Assembly (NCBI GenBank): GCA_016903675.1 | Contig: JADQBA010000032.1 | Coordinates: 6,425 to 70,424 of the forward strand | Direction: 5' to 3' | Length of the DNA: 64,000 nucleotides | Source of the DNA: Stigonema ocellatum SAG 48.90 = DSM 106950 | GTDB lineage: Bacteria; Cyanobacteriota; Cyanobacteriia; Cyanobacteriales; Nostocaceae | In this document: piece after piece, positions 54,926-63,905 of the stretch | Layout: each line of letters opens with the position of its first letter | Numbering within the stretch: the stretch's first letter is position 1 | Position numbers and translations under genes: made by a program | The notes under the pieces: model-generated | The model's input: the letters and a program-made list of their open reading frames with translations, nothing else | Told to the model about the DNA's origin: nothing | Database searches by the model: none

Positions 54926-56248
54926 ATGCAAAGAGTTCGTGCAGCCTTTGCCCTAACTTTGGCTACCATGCTCACAGGTTTTCTGGCAGCGGCTTGTGAA
55001 AACACTACCAGCAATAACACATCTGACAATGGCGGTAACGCCAGCCCAGCAGCAAATACAACTACCACAGCAAGCAGCGCCAAAGGGCTGAAAATTGGTT
55101 CCCTGTTACCAACAACAGGCGACCTAGCAGCCATCGGACAGCAGATGGCGGGTGCTGTTCCGTTGCTCGTAGATACCGTTAACGCCTGCGGTGGCGTGAA
55201 TGGGGCACCAGTCACCCTTGTGTCAGTAGACGACCAAACTGACCCTAAAGCTGGTGCCGCTGGCATGAGTAAACTGGCAACCTTGGATAAAGTTGCTGGT
55301 GTAGTTGGCTCTTTTGCTAGCAGCGTCTCCACTGCGGCAGTTTCAATTGCTACACAAAATAAAGTCATGCTCATTTCTCCTGGTAGCACCAGCCCCGTGT
55401 TTACCGAAAAGGCGCAAAAAGACGACTTTAAAGGTTTTTGGGCGCGTACTGCCCCTCCAGATACCTACCAAGCACTAGCCTTAGCCCAACTTGCTCATAA
55501 AAAAGGTTACAAGCGAGTTTCCACAGTCGTCATTAACAACGACTATGGTGTGGGGTTTGAAAAACAATTTGTGCAAGCTTTTGAAAAATTGGGGGGAACT
55601 GTAGTCAACAAAAACAACCCCGTGCGCTACGACCCCAAAGCTACCACCTTTGAAACCGAAGCCGGAGCAGCTTTTGCTGGTAAGCCAAATGCAGTGCTAG
55701 CAGTGGCTTACGAAGAAACTGCAAGTTTGCTGTTAAAGGCTGCTTACCAGCAAGGTCTCAGTCAGGGGGTGCAGCTTCTGTTTACAGATGGCGAAAAGTC
55801 AGATACCTTTGCTGAGAAAGTTGGCAAAACCCCTGATGGTAAATATATAGTAGCTGGGTCTCTTGGCACAGTACCTGGTTCTAATGGCAAAGGATTAGAA
55901 GGTTTTTCCAAGCTTTGGCAAGCTAAAAAAGGAGTACCACCAGCACCATACACTCCCCACGCTTGGGACGCAGCAGCCTTGTTGGTACTAGCAGCACAAG
56001 CCGCTAAGAACAACACCGGCGTTGGCATAGCAAGCAAAATCCGTGAGGTAGCCAATCCCCCAGGCATAGAAGTTAGCGATGTTTGTGAGGGTCTAAAGTT
56101 ATTGAAAGAAGGTAAAAAAATTAACTATCAGGGAGCAAGCGGTAATGTAGATATTGACAAAAACGGCGATGTCGTTGGTGTCTACGATGTCTGGACAGTT
56201 GTAGAAGACGGTAAAACTAAGACAATCGACCAAGTTAGCCCTAAGTAA
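54926..56248 (+). CDS. ABC transporter substrate-binding lipoprotein, branched-chain/neutral amino acid type
   Basis: The protein has 440 residues. A signal peptide ends in the lipobox LAAAC (Cys about 23), followed by a Thr/Ala/Asn-rich linker. LKIGSLLPTTGDLAAIG starts a Leu/Ile/Val-binding-type fold, with LVSVDDQTDP, INNDYGVGFEKQF and ALLVLAAQAAK. It resembles the periplasmic component of neutral amino acid (Nat) systems in Nostocales. No permease or ATPase genes are adjacent, so its partners are encoded elsewhere. SD tataggaggagtg is upstream. Confidence 0.88.
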   Translation: MQRVRAAFALTLATMLTGFLAAACENTTSNNTSDNGGNASPAANTTTTASSAKGLKIGSLLPTTGDLAAIGQQMAGAVPLLVDTVNACGGVNGAPVTLVSVDDQTDPKAGAAGMSKLATLDKVAGVVGSFASSVSTAAVSIATQNKVMLISPGSTSPVFTEKAQKDDFKGFWARTAPPDTYQALALAQLAHKKGYKRVSTVVINNDYGVGFEKQFVQAFEKLGGTVVNKNNPVRYDPKATTFETEAGAAFAGKPNAVLAVAYEETASLLLKAAYQQGLSQGVQLLFTDGEKSDTFAEKVGKTPDGKYIVAGSLGTVPGSNGKGLEGFSKLWQAKKGVPPAPYTPHAWDAAALLVLAAQAAKNNTGVGIASKIREVANPPGIEVSDVCEGLKLLKEGKKINYQGASGNVDIDKNGDVVGVYDVWTVVEDGKTKTIDQVSPK

Positions 56249-56449
<201 letters not shown>

Positions 56450-57430
56450 TTAGAAGCCTCGGAAGTTGTAACCGACTCCGAACAACAATCCTACATCGGG
56501 GTCACTAAAAAATGCCGCGTTGACAGCAACTGTTGCCGTAAATTGACGAGTGAGAGGTACATCCACACCAGCAGTTACTAAGAAAGCAGCATCACCGCTG
56601 TTGCCAGTGTCAATAGCTACACCACCTCCGATGTAAGGGGCGATGGGCAATGGTTCGCTAAATGGATCTGCGAGCGATCGCAGGTTAAGGTCATAAGTGA
56701 CAGGAATCAGAACCACTGGATTATCCCCTAGCACTGCTGATGGTCGGACGGAAATGCTATTTGTTAGTCCAATTTTGCTGATTAAAGTAAAGTTACCATC
56801 GCCCAAAGCTGAACCACCAGAACCTGATAGACCAATGTTTCCAGCTATGCCGACATAACTTGCCCCACCACGTGTCACTCTACCTGGAGTTACATTAATA
56901 TCCGCTTGAGCTACATGATGAGCCGATGGTTTAACCGTTGGCGCTACACTAGGAGTAGATGGTTGAGAAGTAGGCTCTATAGACTGGGAAGAGAACGCCG
57001 CAGATGACGTTACTGTTGTGCCTGGAACTGGTGTAACTACGCGACTAACGGTTTCCTGTTGAGCGCTTGTGGGGAACTGGGCTGTTGTGCCTGGAACTGG
57101 TGTAACCACGGGACTAACGGTTTCCTGTTGAGCGCTTGTGGAGAACTGCTGCTTCCATCGAACTAACCTTGATGCTAGTGATGGTGGCTTGACTTCTGGG
57201 ACGGTTGATGTTAATGGAGTTTGAGGAGATACGGATGGGGTGGAGGTCTCAAGCGAGGCACTTACGTTGCTGGAAGACACTTCCGTTGCGTTGGTCTGGG
57301 TTAACTGAAAACTGCTTGTGGTGTCCGCAGTTTGAGCTACAGCAGATAAGCTGTTACCTAAGACTGCTAGAGCGGAGAAACTCAGTAACCAAAAAACTCC
57401 CTTACAAGAAACAATAGTATTCACGTTCAC
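56450..57430 (-). CDS. Outer-membrane beta-barrel-like protein with tandem linker repeat
   Basis: The protein has 326 residues. A signal peptide (about 1-33, ending AVAQ) precedes a Ser/Thr/Pro-rich linker with a 22-residue unit, QQETVSPVVTPVPGTT, repeated twice. About 180-326 hold alternating beta strands: SYVGIAGNIGLSG, ISKIGLTNSISVRPS, PYIGGGVAID and FLVTAGVDVPLTRQFTATV, ending GYNFRGF with a C-terminal Phe as in outer-membrane barrels. No specific family is named. Confidence 0.7.
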   Translation of the reverse strand: MNVNTIVSCKGVFWLLSFSALAVLGNSLSAVAQTADTTSSFQLTQTNATEVSSSNVSASLETSTPSVSPQTPLTSTVPEVKPPSLASRLVRWKQQFSTSAQQETVSPVVTPVPGTTAQFPTSAQQETVSRVVTPVPGTTVTSSAAFSSQSIEPTSQPSTPSVAPTVKPSAHHVAQADINVTPGRVTRGGASYVGIAGNIGLSGSGGSALGDGNFTLISKIGLTNSISVRPSAVLGDNPVVLIPVTYDLNLRSLADPFSEPLPIAPYIGGGVAIDTGNSGDAAFLVTAGVDVPLTRQFTATVAVNAAFFSDPDVGLLFGVGYNFRGF

Positions 57431-57676
57431 TCCTACAAAGAATATTGCCGCAATAGACCATGGATTTCGTTGTTTTTAGGCAACTTCTGGCAACAATCAA
57501 AATTTAGCACCAAAATACAAAACCTACATCCATAATTTATCGGGGATATATATCAGATTTAGCACCAATAAGCTAAATATTATATCCTTAACTTGACAGA
57601 TGACAAGAATTATATATGTACCGTAATTCGTAATTCATCCATTAATTACGAATTACGAATTACGAATTACGAATTA

Positions 57677-58633
57677 TTAAGATCCTAGACTAGTAACTGC
57701 TTCGGCAACACACTTAGAGATAAAAGGCAAAATAGTACGGTTAAGAGCGTGCGCTTTGCCCTCAGTAAATACCACTAAGAGGTAGGGGCGTTGATCTGGT
57801 AACTCTATGTAAGCAGCATCATGACGAACTTGACTGGTCCAACCCGCCTTTGACCAAATTATTGCCCCTTTGGGAAGACTACCGCCTAAAAAGCCTGTCA
57901 CCTGGTCTTCTTCAACATCTTGTGGTGTTGTATCTGTGGTGTATGAATCCCGATGAGTACGTTTCATCAAAGCCATCATGGCTTGCGAAGCTGAGCTCGA
58001 CACCGCCACCCCACCTACAATACTATGCAGCAACTTAGCGGTGGCATTTGTAGTTAGCATATTACGATTTTCAAGCAACTCTCCCACAAACGCTCGTTCG
58101 CGTCCATAAGGACCATCGCACCAAGTTTTTTGGCAGACGTTAATCGTCTCCATTTCCGACCATCTTAAAGACTGAAAATAGCGGTTAACAATATGACGCT
58201 GATACTTCCATGTATCAAATGGTCCGGTTGGTAATTCTGGCCCGGAAGTGGTTCCAGTCAGCATATCCACCACCAAGCTGGTAGCATCATTGCTGGAGTC
58301 AACAATCATATCGCGGATAGCTCTGTCCAACTCCTTGGAAATAGGAATCATCCCCTTGTCTAACCATTCGTTGATAGCCACCAGATAAAATAGCTTTACC
58401 ACACTCGCAGGGTAAATTCGCTCAACACCGCGATAAGTAAAACCACGGTTAGAGTGGTTCCAAAAGGCATCTGGAGTTAGCGCACCACCCGTATTTACTA
58501 GCACAGGCGGATCGTAGACAATCCAAGTCAGAGCAATTTGGTTGGAAGCTAAGGTCGGAAATTCTGCCCAAACTGCTTCTAAAATGCCATTACCAAGATT
58601 TTCGAGTTGTTCGTCTTGACTGAAAAAAATCAT
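57677..58633 (-). CDS. Class A beta-lactamase-like serine hydrolase
   Basis: The protein has 318 residues without a signal peptide. YPASVVKLFYL provides the SxxK motif, DSSNDATSLVVD an S-x-N-type motif and WSKAGWTSQVRHDAAYI the K-x-G motif. These are family marks of penicillin-recognising hydrolases; a resistance role is not implied. It could act in cell-wall turnover. It is divergent from the NlpC/P60 gene; the two starts are 12 bp apart. The 57431-57676 gap holds attcgta repeats. Confidence 0.82.
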   Translation of the reverse strand: MIFFSQDEQLENLGNGILEAVWAEFPTLASNQIALTWIVYDPPVLVNTGGALTPDAFWNHSNRGFTYRGVERIYPASVVKLFYLVAINEWLDKGMIPISKELDRAIRDMIVDSSNDATSLVVDMLTGTTSGPELPTGPFDTWKYQRHIVNRYFQSLRWSEMETINVCQKTWCDGPYGRERAFVGELLENRNMLTTNATAKLLHSIVGGVAVSSSASQAMMALMKRTHRDSYTTDTTPQDVEEDQVTGFLGGSLPKGAIIWSKAGWTSQVRHDAAYIELPDQRPYLLVVFTEGKAHALNRTILPFISKCVAEAVTSLGS

Positions 58634-58645
58634 CGTTGTTTAAGG

Positions 58646-59389
58646 ATGTCCTTTAATCTAAAATCCCAAATCCCAAATCCCAAATGGGATGAGTATCAGT
58701 GTCTAGCTGACCTGAATTTATATGATTCTCCCCACTGTCACCGTTTGGCAACTCAAGCCGCTGCTAGGCGACATTTACGGGTGAGATCAAATTCTCAGGA
58801 TGTAGATACCCCACATGCAACGTCTCTACAGGCGTGTTTGTGTGAGGATGATTATCAAGGGTGGTTGTCAGTTTCAGATTTGAGTTTATTAGAACCATGC
58901 ACTATACCTTATCAGGCTAGATCATTTTCCGAATTTGAGATTAAAAAACTGCTGAGTAAGGTCATCGATTTTACCCACAAAGCCATGCAACAACCAAATT
59001 ATTACCTGTGGGGTGGGACAGTAGAACCAAATTATGACTGTTCAGGATTGATGCAGGCGGCGTTCGCCTCTGTGGGTATTTGGTTACCTAGAGATGCCTA
59101 TCAGCAGGAAGGTTTTACCAGTCCTATTGCTATGTCAAAGTTAGAACCAGGCGACCTGGTATTTTTTGGAAGTTCTGAAAAAGCAACTCATGTGGGACTT
59201 TATTTGGTAGATGGTTGTTATATCCATAGTTCTGGGAAAGATCAGGGACGTAACGGTATTGGCATTGACTGTCTTTCGGAACAAGGAGATGCGGTGAGTC
59301 AGTCATATTATCGACAGCTACGTGGTGCTGGAAGAGTTGTGAAGAGTTATGAACCGCCAAAACGCCATGAAGAGAGAGAAAAAATATGA
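58646..59389 (+). CDS. NlpC/P60 (C40) cell-wall peptidase
   Basis: The protein has 247 residues from the ATG at 58646 (taagg upstream). The N-terminal half is an SH3b-like domain (LNLYDSPHCHRLATQAAARR, CEDDYQGWLS). The C-terminal half is NlpC/P60 with catalytic Cys in YDCSGLMQAAF, His in ATHVGLYL and a second His in YIHSSG. This resembles the cyanobacterial gamma-D-Glu-diamino acid endopeptidase, which cleaves peptidoglycan stems. A repeat insertion (about residues 53-62) sits in the SH3b part. It overlaps the next gene by 4 bp. Confidence 0.9.
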   Translation: MSFNLKSQIPNPKWDEYQCLADLNLYDSPHCHRLATQAAARRHLRVRSNSQDVDTPHATSLQACLCEDDYQGWLSVSDLSLLEPCTIPYQARSFSEFEIKKLLSKVIDFTHKAMQQPNYYLWGGTVEPNYDCSGLMQAAFASVGIWLPRDAYQQEGFTSPIAMSKLEPGDLVFFGSSEKATHVGLYLVDGCYIHSSGKDQGRNGIGIDCLSEQGDAVSQSYYRQLRGAGRVVKSYEPPKRHEEREKI

Positions 59390-60396
59390 CGAATGGGTTG
59401 GTTAAGAGTGGAACCCGTGAGCAAAATGGGGCAATGTGGGCAGATGTCGATGTAACGATTGTGATCCCGGTGCATGACGAAGTGGAAAGTTTGCCTTATT
59501 TGCTTGAGGCGATCGCCAAAACTTTGATTGCGAGTGAGTTGAGTTATGAAATTATCTGTGTAGATGATGGTTCAACTGATGGTTCAGCAGAGTTTCTTAA
59601 AGAACAGGCGCTTGTACGTAGTGATTTAAAGGCAGTGATTTTGCGTCGCAATTACGGTCAAACTGCGGCAATGGCTGCTGGGTTTAATTATGCACTAGGT
59701 AAAGCGATAGTCACTTTGGATGCTGACCTTCAAAATGACCCTAAGGATATCCCCATGCTGTTGGCAAAGCTGGAGTCTGGCTACGATTTGGTCAGTGGTT
59801 GGCGGCAAAATAGGCAAGATGGTGCCGTGAAGCGGTTACTTCCTTCTAAAATTGCCAACTGGTTAATTCGGCATACCACTGGGGTGAATATTCATGATTA
59901 TGGCTGTTCGCTGAAAGCTTATCGTGCGGAAGTGGTGGCAGATATGAACCTTTATGGGGAACTGCACCGATTTATTCCGGCTTTAGCGTACATTGAAGGG
60001 GCAAGAATTACAGAAATGCCCGTGCGTCACCACTCCCGTCGCTTTGGTCGCAGTAAATATGGCTTGTGGCGGACTTTCCGGGTATTGATGGATTTGTTAA
60101 CCATTTTGTTTATGAAAAGGTTCCTGACACGCCCAATGCACGTTTTTGGGTTGTTAGGTTTAATTTCTATGGTTTTGGGGACAGCGATCGGAATTTACCT
60201 GACTTGGGTCAAATTGGTTTTGGGTCAGAACATTGGCAATCGTCCTTTACTGATTTTGGGGGTTCTCCTACTGGTGACTGGGGTGCAACTCTTTTGCTTT
60301 GGTCTGTTGGCAGAGTTATTGATGCGTACTTACCATGAGTCCCAAGGACGTCCCATCTATCGTGTACGCGAGGTTGTTACAAATAGCGTTCAGTAA
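59386..60396 (+). CDS. Glycosyltransferase family 2, DPM1/GtrB-like
   Basis: The protein has 336 residues. TIVIPVHDEVESLPYLLEA and VDDGSTDGS begin the GT2 nucleotide-binding fold; TLDADLQNDP holds the DxD; RHHSRRFGRSKYG is the DPM1-type motif. Two membrane helices (about 250-275 and 285-310) anchor it. It would transfer a sugar to a lipid phosphate carrier. It is coupled to the peptidase gene by an ATGA overlap. Confidence 0.9.
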   Translation: MTNGLVKSGTREQNGAMWADVDVTIVIPVHDEVESLPYLLEAIAKTLIASELSYEIICVDDGSTDGSAEFLKEQALVRSDLKAVILRRNYGQTAAMAAGFNYALGKAIVTLDADLQNDPKDIPMLLAKLESGYDLVSGWRQNRQDGAVKRLLPSKIANWLIRHTTGVNIHDYGCSLKAYRAEVVADMNLYGELHRFIPALAYIEGARITEMPVRHHSRRFGRSKYGLWRTFRVLMDLLTILFMKRFLTRPMHVFGLLGLISMVLGTAIGIYLTWVKLVLGQNIGNRPLLILGVLLLVTGVQLFCFGLLAELLMRTYHESQGRPIYRVREVVTNSVQ

Positions 60397-60519
60397 TGGA
60401 ACAATAGTGGATAGTTGTTTGGTGTTTGGTGTTTGTTGTTTGGTGCCAACCAGCAACAAACAACCAACAACCAACAACTAATACCTAACACCTAACACCT
60501 AAATAAACTTCCATCTATC
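60397..60519. repeat. ggtgtttgg / caaccaacaa tandem repeats
   Basis: ttggtgt units at about 60418-60444 face inverse aacaaac and acctaac units at about 60453-60502, immediately before the MFS gene. Confidence 0.75.
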
Positions 60520-61767
60520 GTGCAAGTATTTCGTGCATCTTTCGCCCAGTTGTGGCGTGGCAACCTACTGGTTTTATTCGTAACAGGGTTATTATATTGG
60601 TGCAGCATGGCTTCGTTACTGCCAACTTTGCCGCTCTACCTCGATGGTGTAGGCGCAACCAAGCTGCAAATTGGGATTGTGATGGGCGGTTTTGCCCTTG
60701 GACTGTTGCTATGCCGCCCTTTCTTGGGAAGGTTGGCGGATGAGCGGGGTCGTAAAATTGTGTTGCTCATTGGTACCTTAGCAGCTGTGATAGCACCTCT
60801 GGGCTACTTAGTGGTTAAATCTATTCCCGTGTTGCTAGTGCTGCGTGCTTTTCATGGCATTAGCCTCGCCGCTTTTTCTACTGGCTTCACCACATTGGTG
60901 GCGGACTTGGCTCCTCCACAAAAGCGTGGTGAAATTATCGGTAACATGAGTTTGGTAAATCCAATTGGCATGACCATTGGACCTGCTTTGGGGGGTTATT
61001 TACAAGCAGAGTTTGGGAACCAAATTCTATTTCTGATAGCTGCTGAATTCGCTTTAGTTGCGCTGTTAGGTACGCTACAAATCATCAATCCACCAGTTCC
61101 ACCACAGCCGCAAAGTAGTCCGAAAGATCATCGATTTTGGCAAATATTGGTCGGTCCCAAAGTCAGAGCCCCAGCTTTGGTATTATTGCTAATTGGTTTG
61201 GCTTATGGTACACTGAGTACCTTTGTGCCGTTATTTATGAAATCCACTGGAGTGGATTTAAATGCTGGGTTGTTTTATTCTGTTGGGGCAATTTCTAGTT
61301 TTAGTGTGAGGGTGTTTGCAACTCGAGCAAGCGATCGCTGGGGTCGTGGTTTGTTTATCACTTTTAGCCTAGTTGCTTACACTTTAGCTATGGTACTGCT
61401 TTGGCAAGCCAATAGCGCCATGTCGTTCTTGTTTGCCGCACTTTTAGAAGGATCTGGTGGTGGGACGCTGATAGCGATGATCGCCAGTGTGATGGCAGAA
61501 CGTTCACAACCACGGGAACGAGGGCGAGTTTTTGCTTTGTGCATCGCTGGATTTGATGTTGGTATTGCGATCGCAGGTCCTGTTCTCGGTTTTGTTGCTG
61601 AACAAGTTGGCTACCGCTACATGTTTGCTTCTGCTGCCATTCTCACCCTCTTAGCGCTGCTGATCTTCCTCACCCAATCCAGCAAAGACTTACCTAGTTC
61701 CCTGCGTTTTGCTCTCGGTCGCGGTCAAGATACCTACGCCTTAAACAAGCGAGGAGTTAGGAGTTAG
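60520..61767 (+). CDS. MFS transporter
   Basis: The protein has 415 residues from a GTG at 60520, chosen because it retains the first membrane segment (LLVLFVTGLLYWCSM); an ATG at 60608 would remove it. About 12 membrane segments are present. FLGRLADERGRK is the MFS loop 2-3 signature (G-x-x-x-D-x-x-G-R), and ASDRWGR its second-half repeat. The substrate is unknown; drug/metabolite efflux is likely. It is followed by a tRNA gene on the other strand. Confidence 0.9.
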   Translation: MQVFRASFAQLWRGNLLVLFVTGLLYWCSMASLLPTLPLYLDGVGATKLQIGIVMGGFALGLLLCRPFLGRLADERGRKIVLLIGTLAAVIAPLGYLVVKSIPVLLVLRAFHGISLAAFSTGFTTLVADLAPPQKRGEIIGNMSLVNPIGMTIGPALGGYLQAEFGNQILFLIAAEFALVALLGTLQIINPPVPPQPQSSPKDHRFWQILVGPKVRAPALVLLLIGLAYGTLSTFVPLFMKSTGVDLNAGLFYSVGAISSFSVRVFATRASDRWGRGLFITFSLVAYTLAMVLLWQANSAMSFLFAALLEGSGGGTLIAMIASVMAERSQPRERGRVFALCIAGFDVGIAIAGPVLGFVAEQVGYRYMFASAAILTLLALLIFLTQSSKDLPSSLRFALGRGQDTYALNKRGVRS

Positions 61768-61812
61768 AAGTTCATTCCTAACTCCTAACTCCTAACTCCT
61801 AACTTTCCCAAA

Positions 61813-61886
61813 CGGGCGAGGAGGGATTCGAACCCCCGACACCGTGGTCCGTAGCCACGTGCTCTAGTCCACTGAGCTACACGCCC
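61813..61886 (-). tRNA. tRNA-Arg (ACG)
   Basis: The 74-nt minus-strand sequence has acceptor gggcgtg against a matching 3' arm, D-loop agctcagtggactagagc, anticodon arm gtggctACGgaccac and T arm ggttcgaatcc. The ACG anticodon (read as ICG) is that of Arg CGN codons. CCA is not encoded. Confidence 0.97.
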
Positions 61887-61920
61887 TTACTAGAAAACTA
61901 TCCTAACACATCCTAAACAA

Positions 61921-62433
61921 ATGACGCAAGATAATTTTCAATCTTTCTCAACCAATTTAACTCATCTGGATAATCAGGGGCAAGCCCAGATGGTGGATGT
62001 GTCTGGTAAAGCGCCCACTGTCCGTCAAGCTGTAGCCGCTGCTAGAGTACGCATGTTGCCTGAAACCTATATGGCTATCCAAGCCGGTAACGTACCCAAA
62101 GGGGATGTTTTGGGAACTGCAAGGCTAGCTGGAATTATGGCTGCCAAAAATACGGCGTCTTTAATTCCCCTGTGTCATCCTTTGCCATTGCACAAAATAG
62201 AAGTGGAGGTGACACCAGACCCACAATTACCAGGTTATCAAATTCACGCTACAGTCAGAACCAAAGCCGAAACAGGCGTGGAAATGGAAGCCCTCACTGC
62301 CGTTTCTGTTGCTGCTCTCACCCTTTACGATATGGCAAAAGCCTTAGAAAAAACCATTCAAATTGAATCGATCCGTTTGGTAAGTAAGACTGGTGGGAAA
62401 TCTGGAGATTATTTCGAGGAAGAAAGGGTGTAG
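61921..62433 (+). CDS. moaC: Cyclic pyranopterin monophosphate synthase
   Basis: The protein has 170 residues, the usual length. LTHLDNQGQAQMVDVSGKAPT, IPLCHPLPLHKIEV and GVEMEALTAVSVAALTLYDM, MAKALEKTIQIESIRLVSKTGGKSGDY are the conserved MoaC blocks, with catalytic Lys and Asp residues present. It converts 3',8-cH2GTP to cyclic pyranopterin monophosphate in molybdenum cofactor synthesis. No other moa gene is adjacent. Confidence 0.97.
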   Translation: MTQDNFQSFSTNLTHLDNQGQAQMVDVSGKAPTVRQAVAAARVRMLPETYMAIQAGNVPKGDVLGTARLAGIMAAKNTASLIPLCHPLPLHKIEVEVTPDPQLPGYQIHATVRTKAETGVEMEALTAVSVAALTLYDMAKALEKTIQIESIRLVSKTGGKSGDYFEEERV

Positions 62434-62668
62434 GGGAGGAAGAAAGGGTGTAGGGGTGTAGGGGTGTGAGGGTGTGGGGGAAGAAGAAAGGGTGTAAGGG
62501 TGTAAGGGTGTGAGGGTGTGGGGGAAGAAGAAAAGGAGACGGGGAAAGTACCAACATAAATCTTCGCGTGGCTGTGTTTCACACTCTGCGAGTCATCTTT
62601 CAATAGCCTCTACCCCCATACCCCCACACCCCCACACCCCCACACCCCTACACCCCTACACCCCTTAC
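62434..62668. repeat. gggtgta / cacccct tandem repeats
   Basis: Heptamers gggtgta and gggtgtg at 62428-62525 alternate with gaagaagaaa; inverse tacccccacacccc units lie at 62613-62665. They reach the stop of the next minus-strand gene. No gene is supported. Confidence 0.8.
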
Positions 62669-63349
62669 TCATATAACCCGCAAAAGTTTATTTCCACCTT
62701 TCTGAAACTCATAGGGAACTTGTCTAATCTCGACTGCGTAACCTTGGGCTTCTAATTCCCGCATTACAGGTTGCAGCAAAGGTGAAGTTTCTCCTGTCAT
62801 GTTCACCAGCAATGGAAAAATGCGAACTTCTGTTGCAACCCGACACATCTGGGCGATCGCCGCTAGATGAAATTCCATTGATAGCTGGTCTGAGTAGGTA
62901 AACAACAAGTGAGAACAAAGCGCTAGGTCAAACTGTCCTGTATGAAATGACAAGTTTGGCAGTTCCTCTATAACGTAACGTCCCTCCTGTAGTCCTTGGG
63001 TAAAGTCTGTTAAGAACTGGCGCATTGTCATTAAGCGAACCTGACACAAATGTTCAGGGGACTGCATCGTCGTCCACACAAAGTTTTGCCGATTAGCTTC
63101 TACACCCTTTAAAATTATGGAGGAAGTTTCCTCAATACGCCTTTCGATCTCAGTTGCTGAAAACTGGTAGATTGGGTCGCAAGAAATGACACTATACCCA
63201 AGCTGTGTCATTTCAGCATTAAAACTAGCAGGACCACCTGCACAATCCAGAATTTTGCGTTGTAGGTCATCAGCAGTGAGGTCAAACATCTGAATGTATT
63301 CTTGGAGAGAACGTCCCCAAGGAACAACTTGGTCAAGCCTCAATCCCAT
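62669..63349 (-). CDS. SAM-dependent methyltransferase-like protein
   Basis: The protein has 226 residues. ILDCAGGPASFNAEMTQLGY is the glycine-rich SAM-binding motif (with D-C-A-G-G), and VISCDPIY the acidic residue at the end of strand 2. FDLALCSHLLFTYSD is the motif IV-V region. The family is often seen in cyanobacteria without known substrate. No signal peptide or membrane segment is present. Confidence 0.8.
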   Translation of the reverse strand: MGLRLDQVVPWGRSLQEYIQMFDLTADDLQRKILDCAGGPASFNAEMTQLGYSVISCDPIYQFSATEIERRIEETSSIILKGVEANRQNFVWTTMQSPEHLCQVRLMTMRQFLTDFTQGLQEGRYVIEELPNLSFHTGQFDLALCSHLLFTYSDQLSMEFHLAAIAQMCRVATEVRIFPLLVNMTGETSPLLQPVMRELEAQGYAVEIRQVPYEFQKGGNKLLRVI

Positions 63350-63905
63350 ACACCTTTCCCTCGTGTTCGCATTTCTTCATTAGTTCGTAGTAGCGCTGTC
63401 TTCGCCGATTACATCGCATTAGTTCGTAGTAGCGCTGTCAACGCCTGTTAAATCGCGGCTTTTTTGCGCCTAAGCACAACTACCAACAAGCGCAAAGTTA
63501 GTTTGCCATATTAGCAGATTTTTACACGTTTAGACCCAACCGTTTGTCCTTTGCAAGTGTATGACCGAAAATCTTAGGGCCGGGACCCCCTACCTTCACA
63601 TGGGGTAAGCACTCTTGGGGACTTCAGTCCCCGTCAAAATTCTATGTTTTTTTTGCGAGAGCTTCGCACGGAGTGTCAGTTGACAAGAGTGCGAGCTTCG
63701 TGCTATAGTAGATCCAAACTGGTCAATTATTTTGCACCCTACCCCCAGACTGGGGGAAAGTTACGCCTAGGAAGTTATCAATCCCAAGTGGGTTGAGTCC
63801 AGGAACCATGCCTACGGGAATCACCGCCAATGTGTGGGAAACTCCGACAGTCGGATATGTAGGAGATACGGCTGAAACTCTTACAGAATTCTCTTGCCTT
63901 TAGGC
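63350..63905. other. Intergenic region with repeats and probable IS605-type remnant
   Basis: gtagtagcgctgtcaacgcc-type repeats lie at 63382-63450. A ggggactt-cag-tccccg hairpin is at 63616-63635. From about 63740 (ccccagactgggggaaag) to 63917 the sequence, ending cttgcctttaggcatgggga, looks like the right-end RNA/hairpin region of an IS605/TnpB-type element. No transposase gene remains. Confidence 0.35.

Noticed and set aside
57677..58633. Beta-lactamase resistance gene
   Set aside because: The SxxK and KxG motifs show the fold only; there is no signal peptide, and related proteins are usually housekeeping hydrolases.
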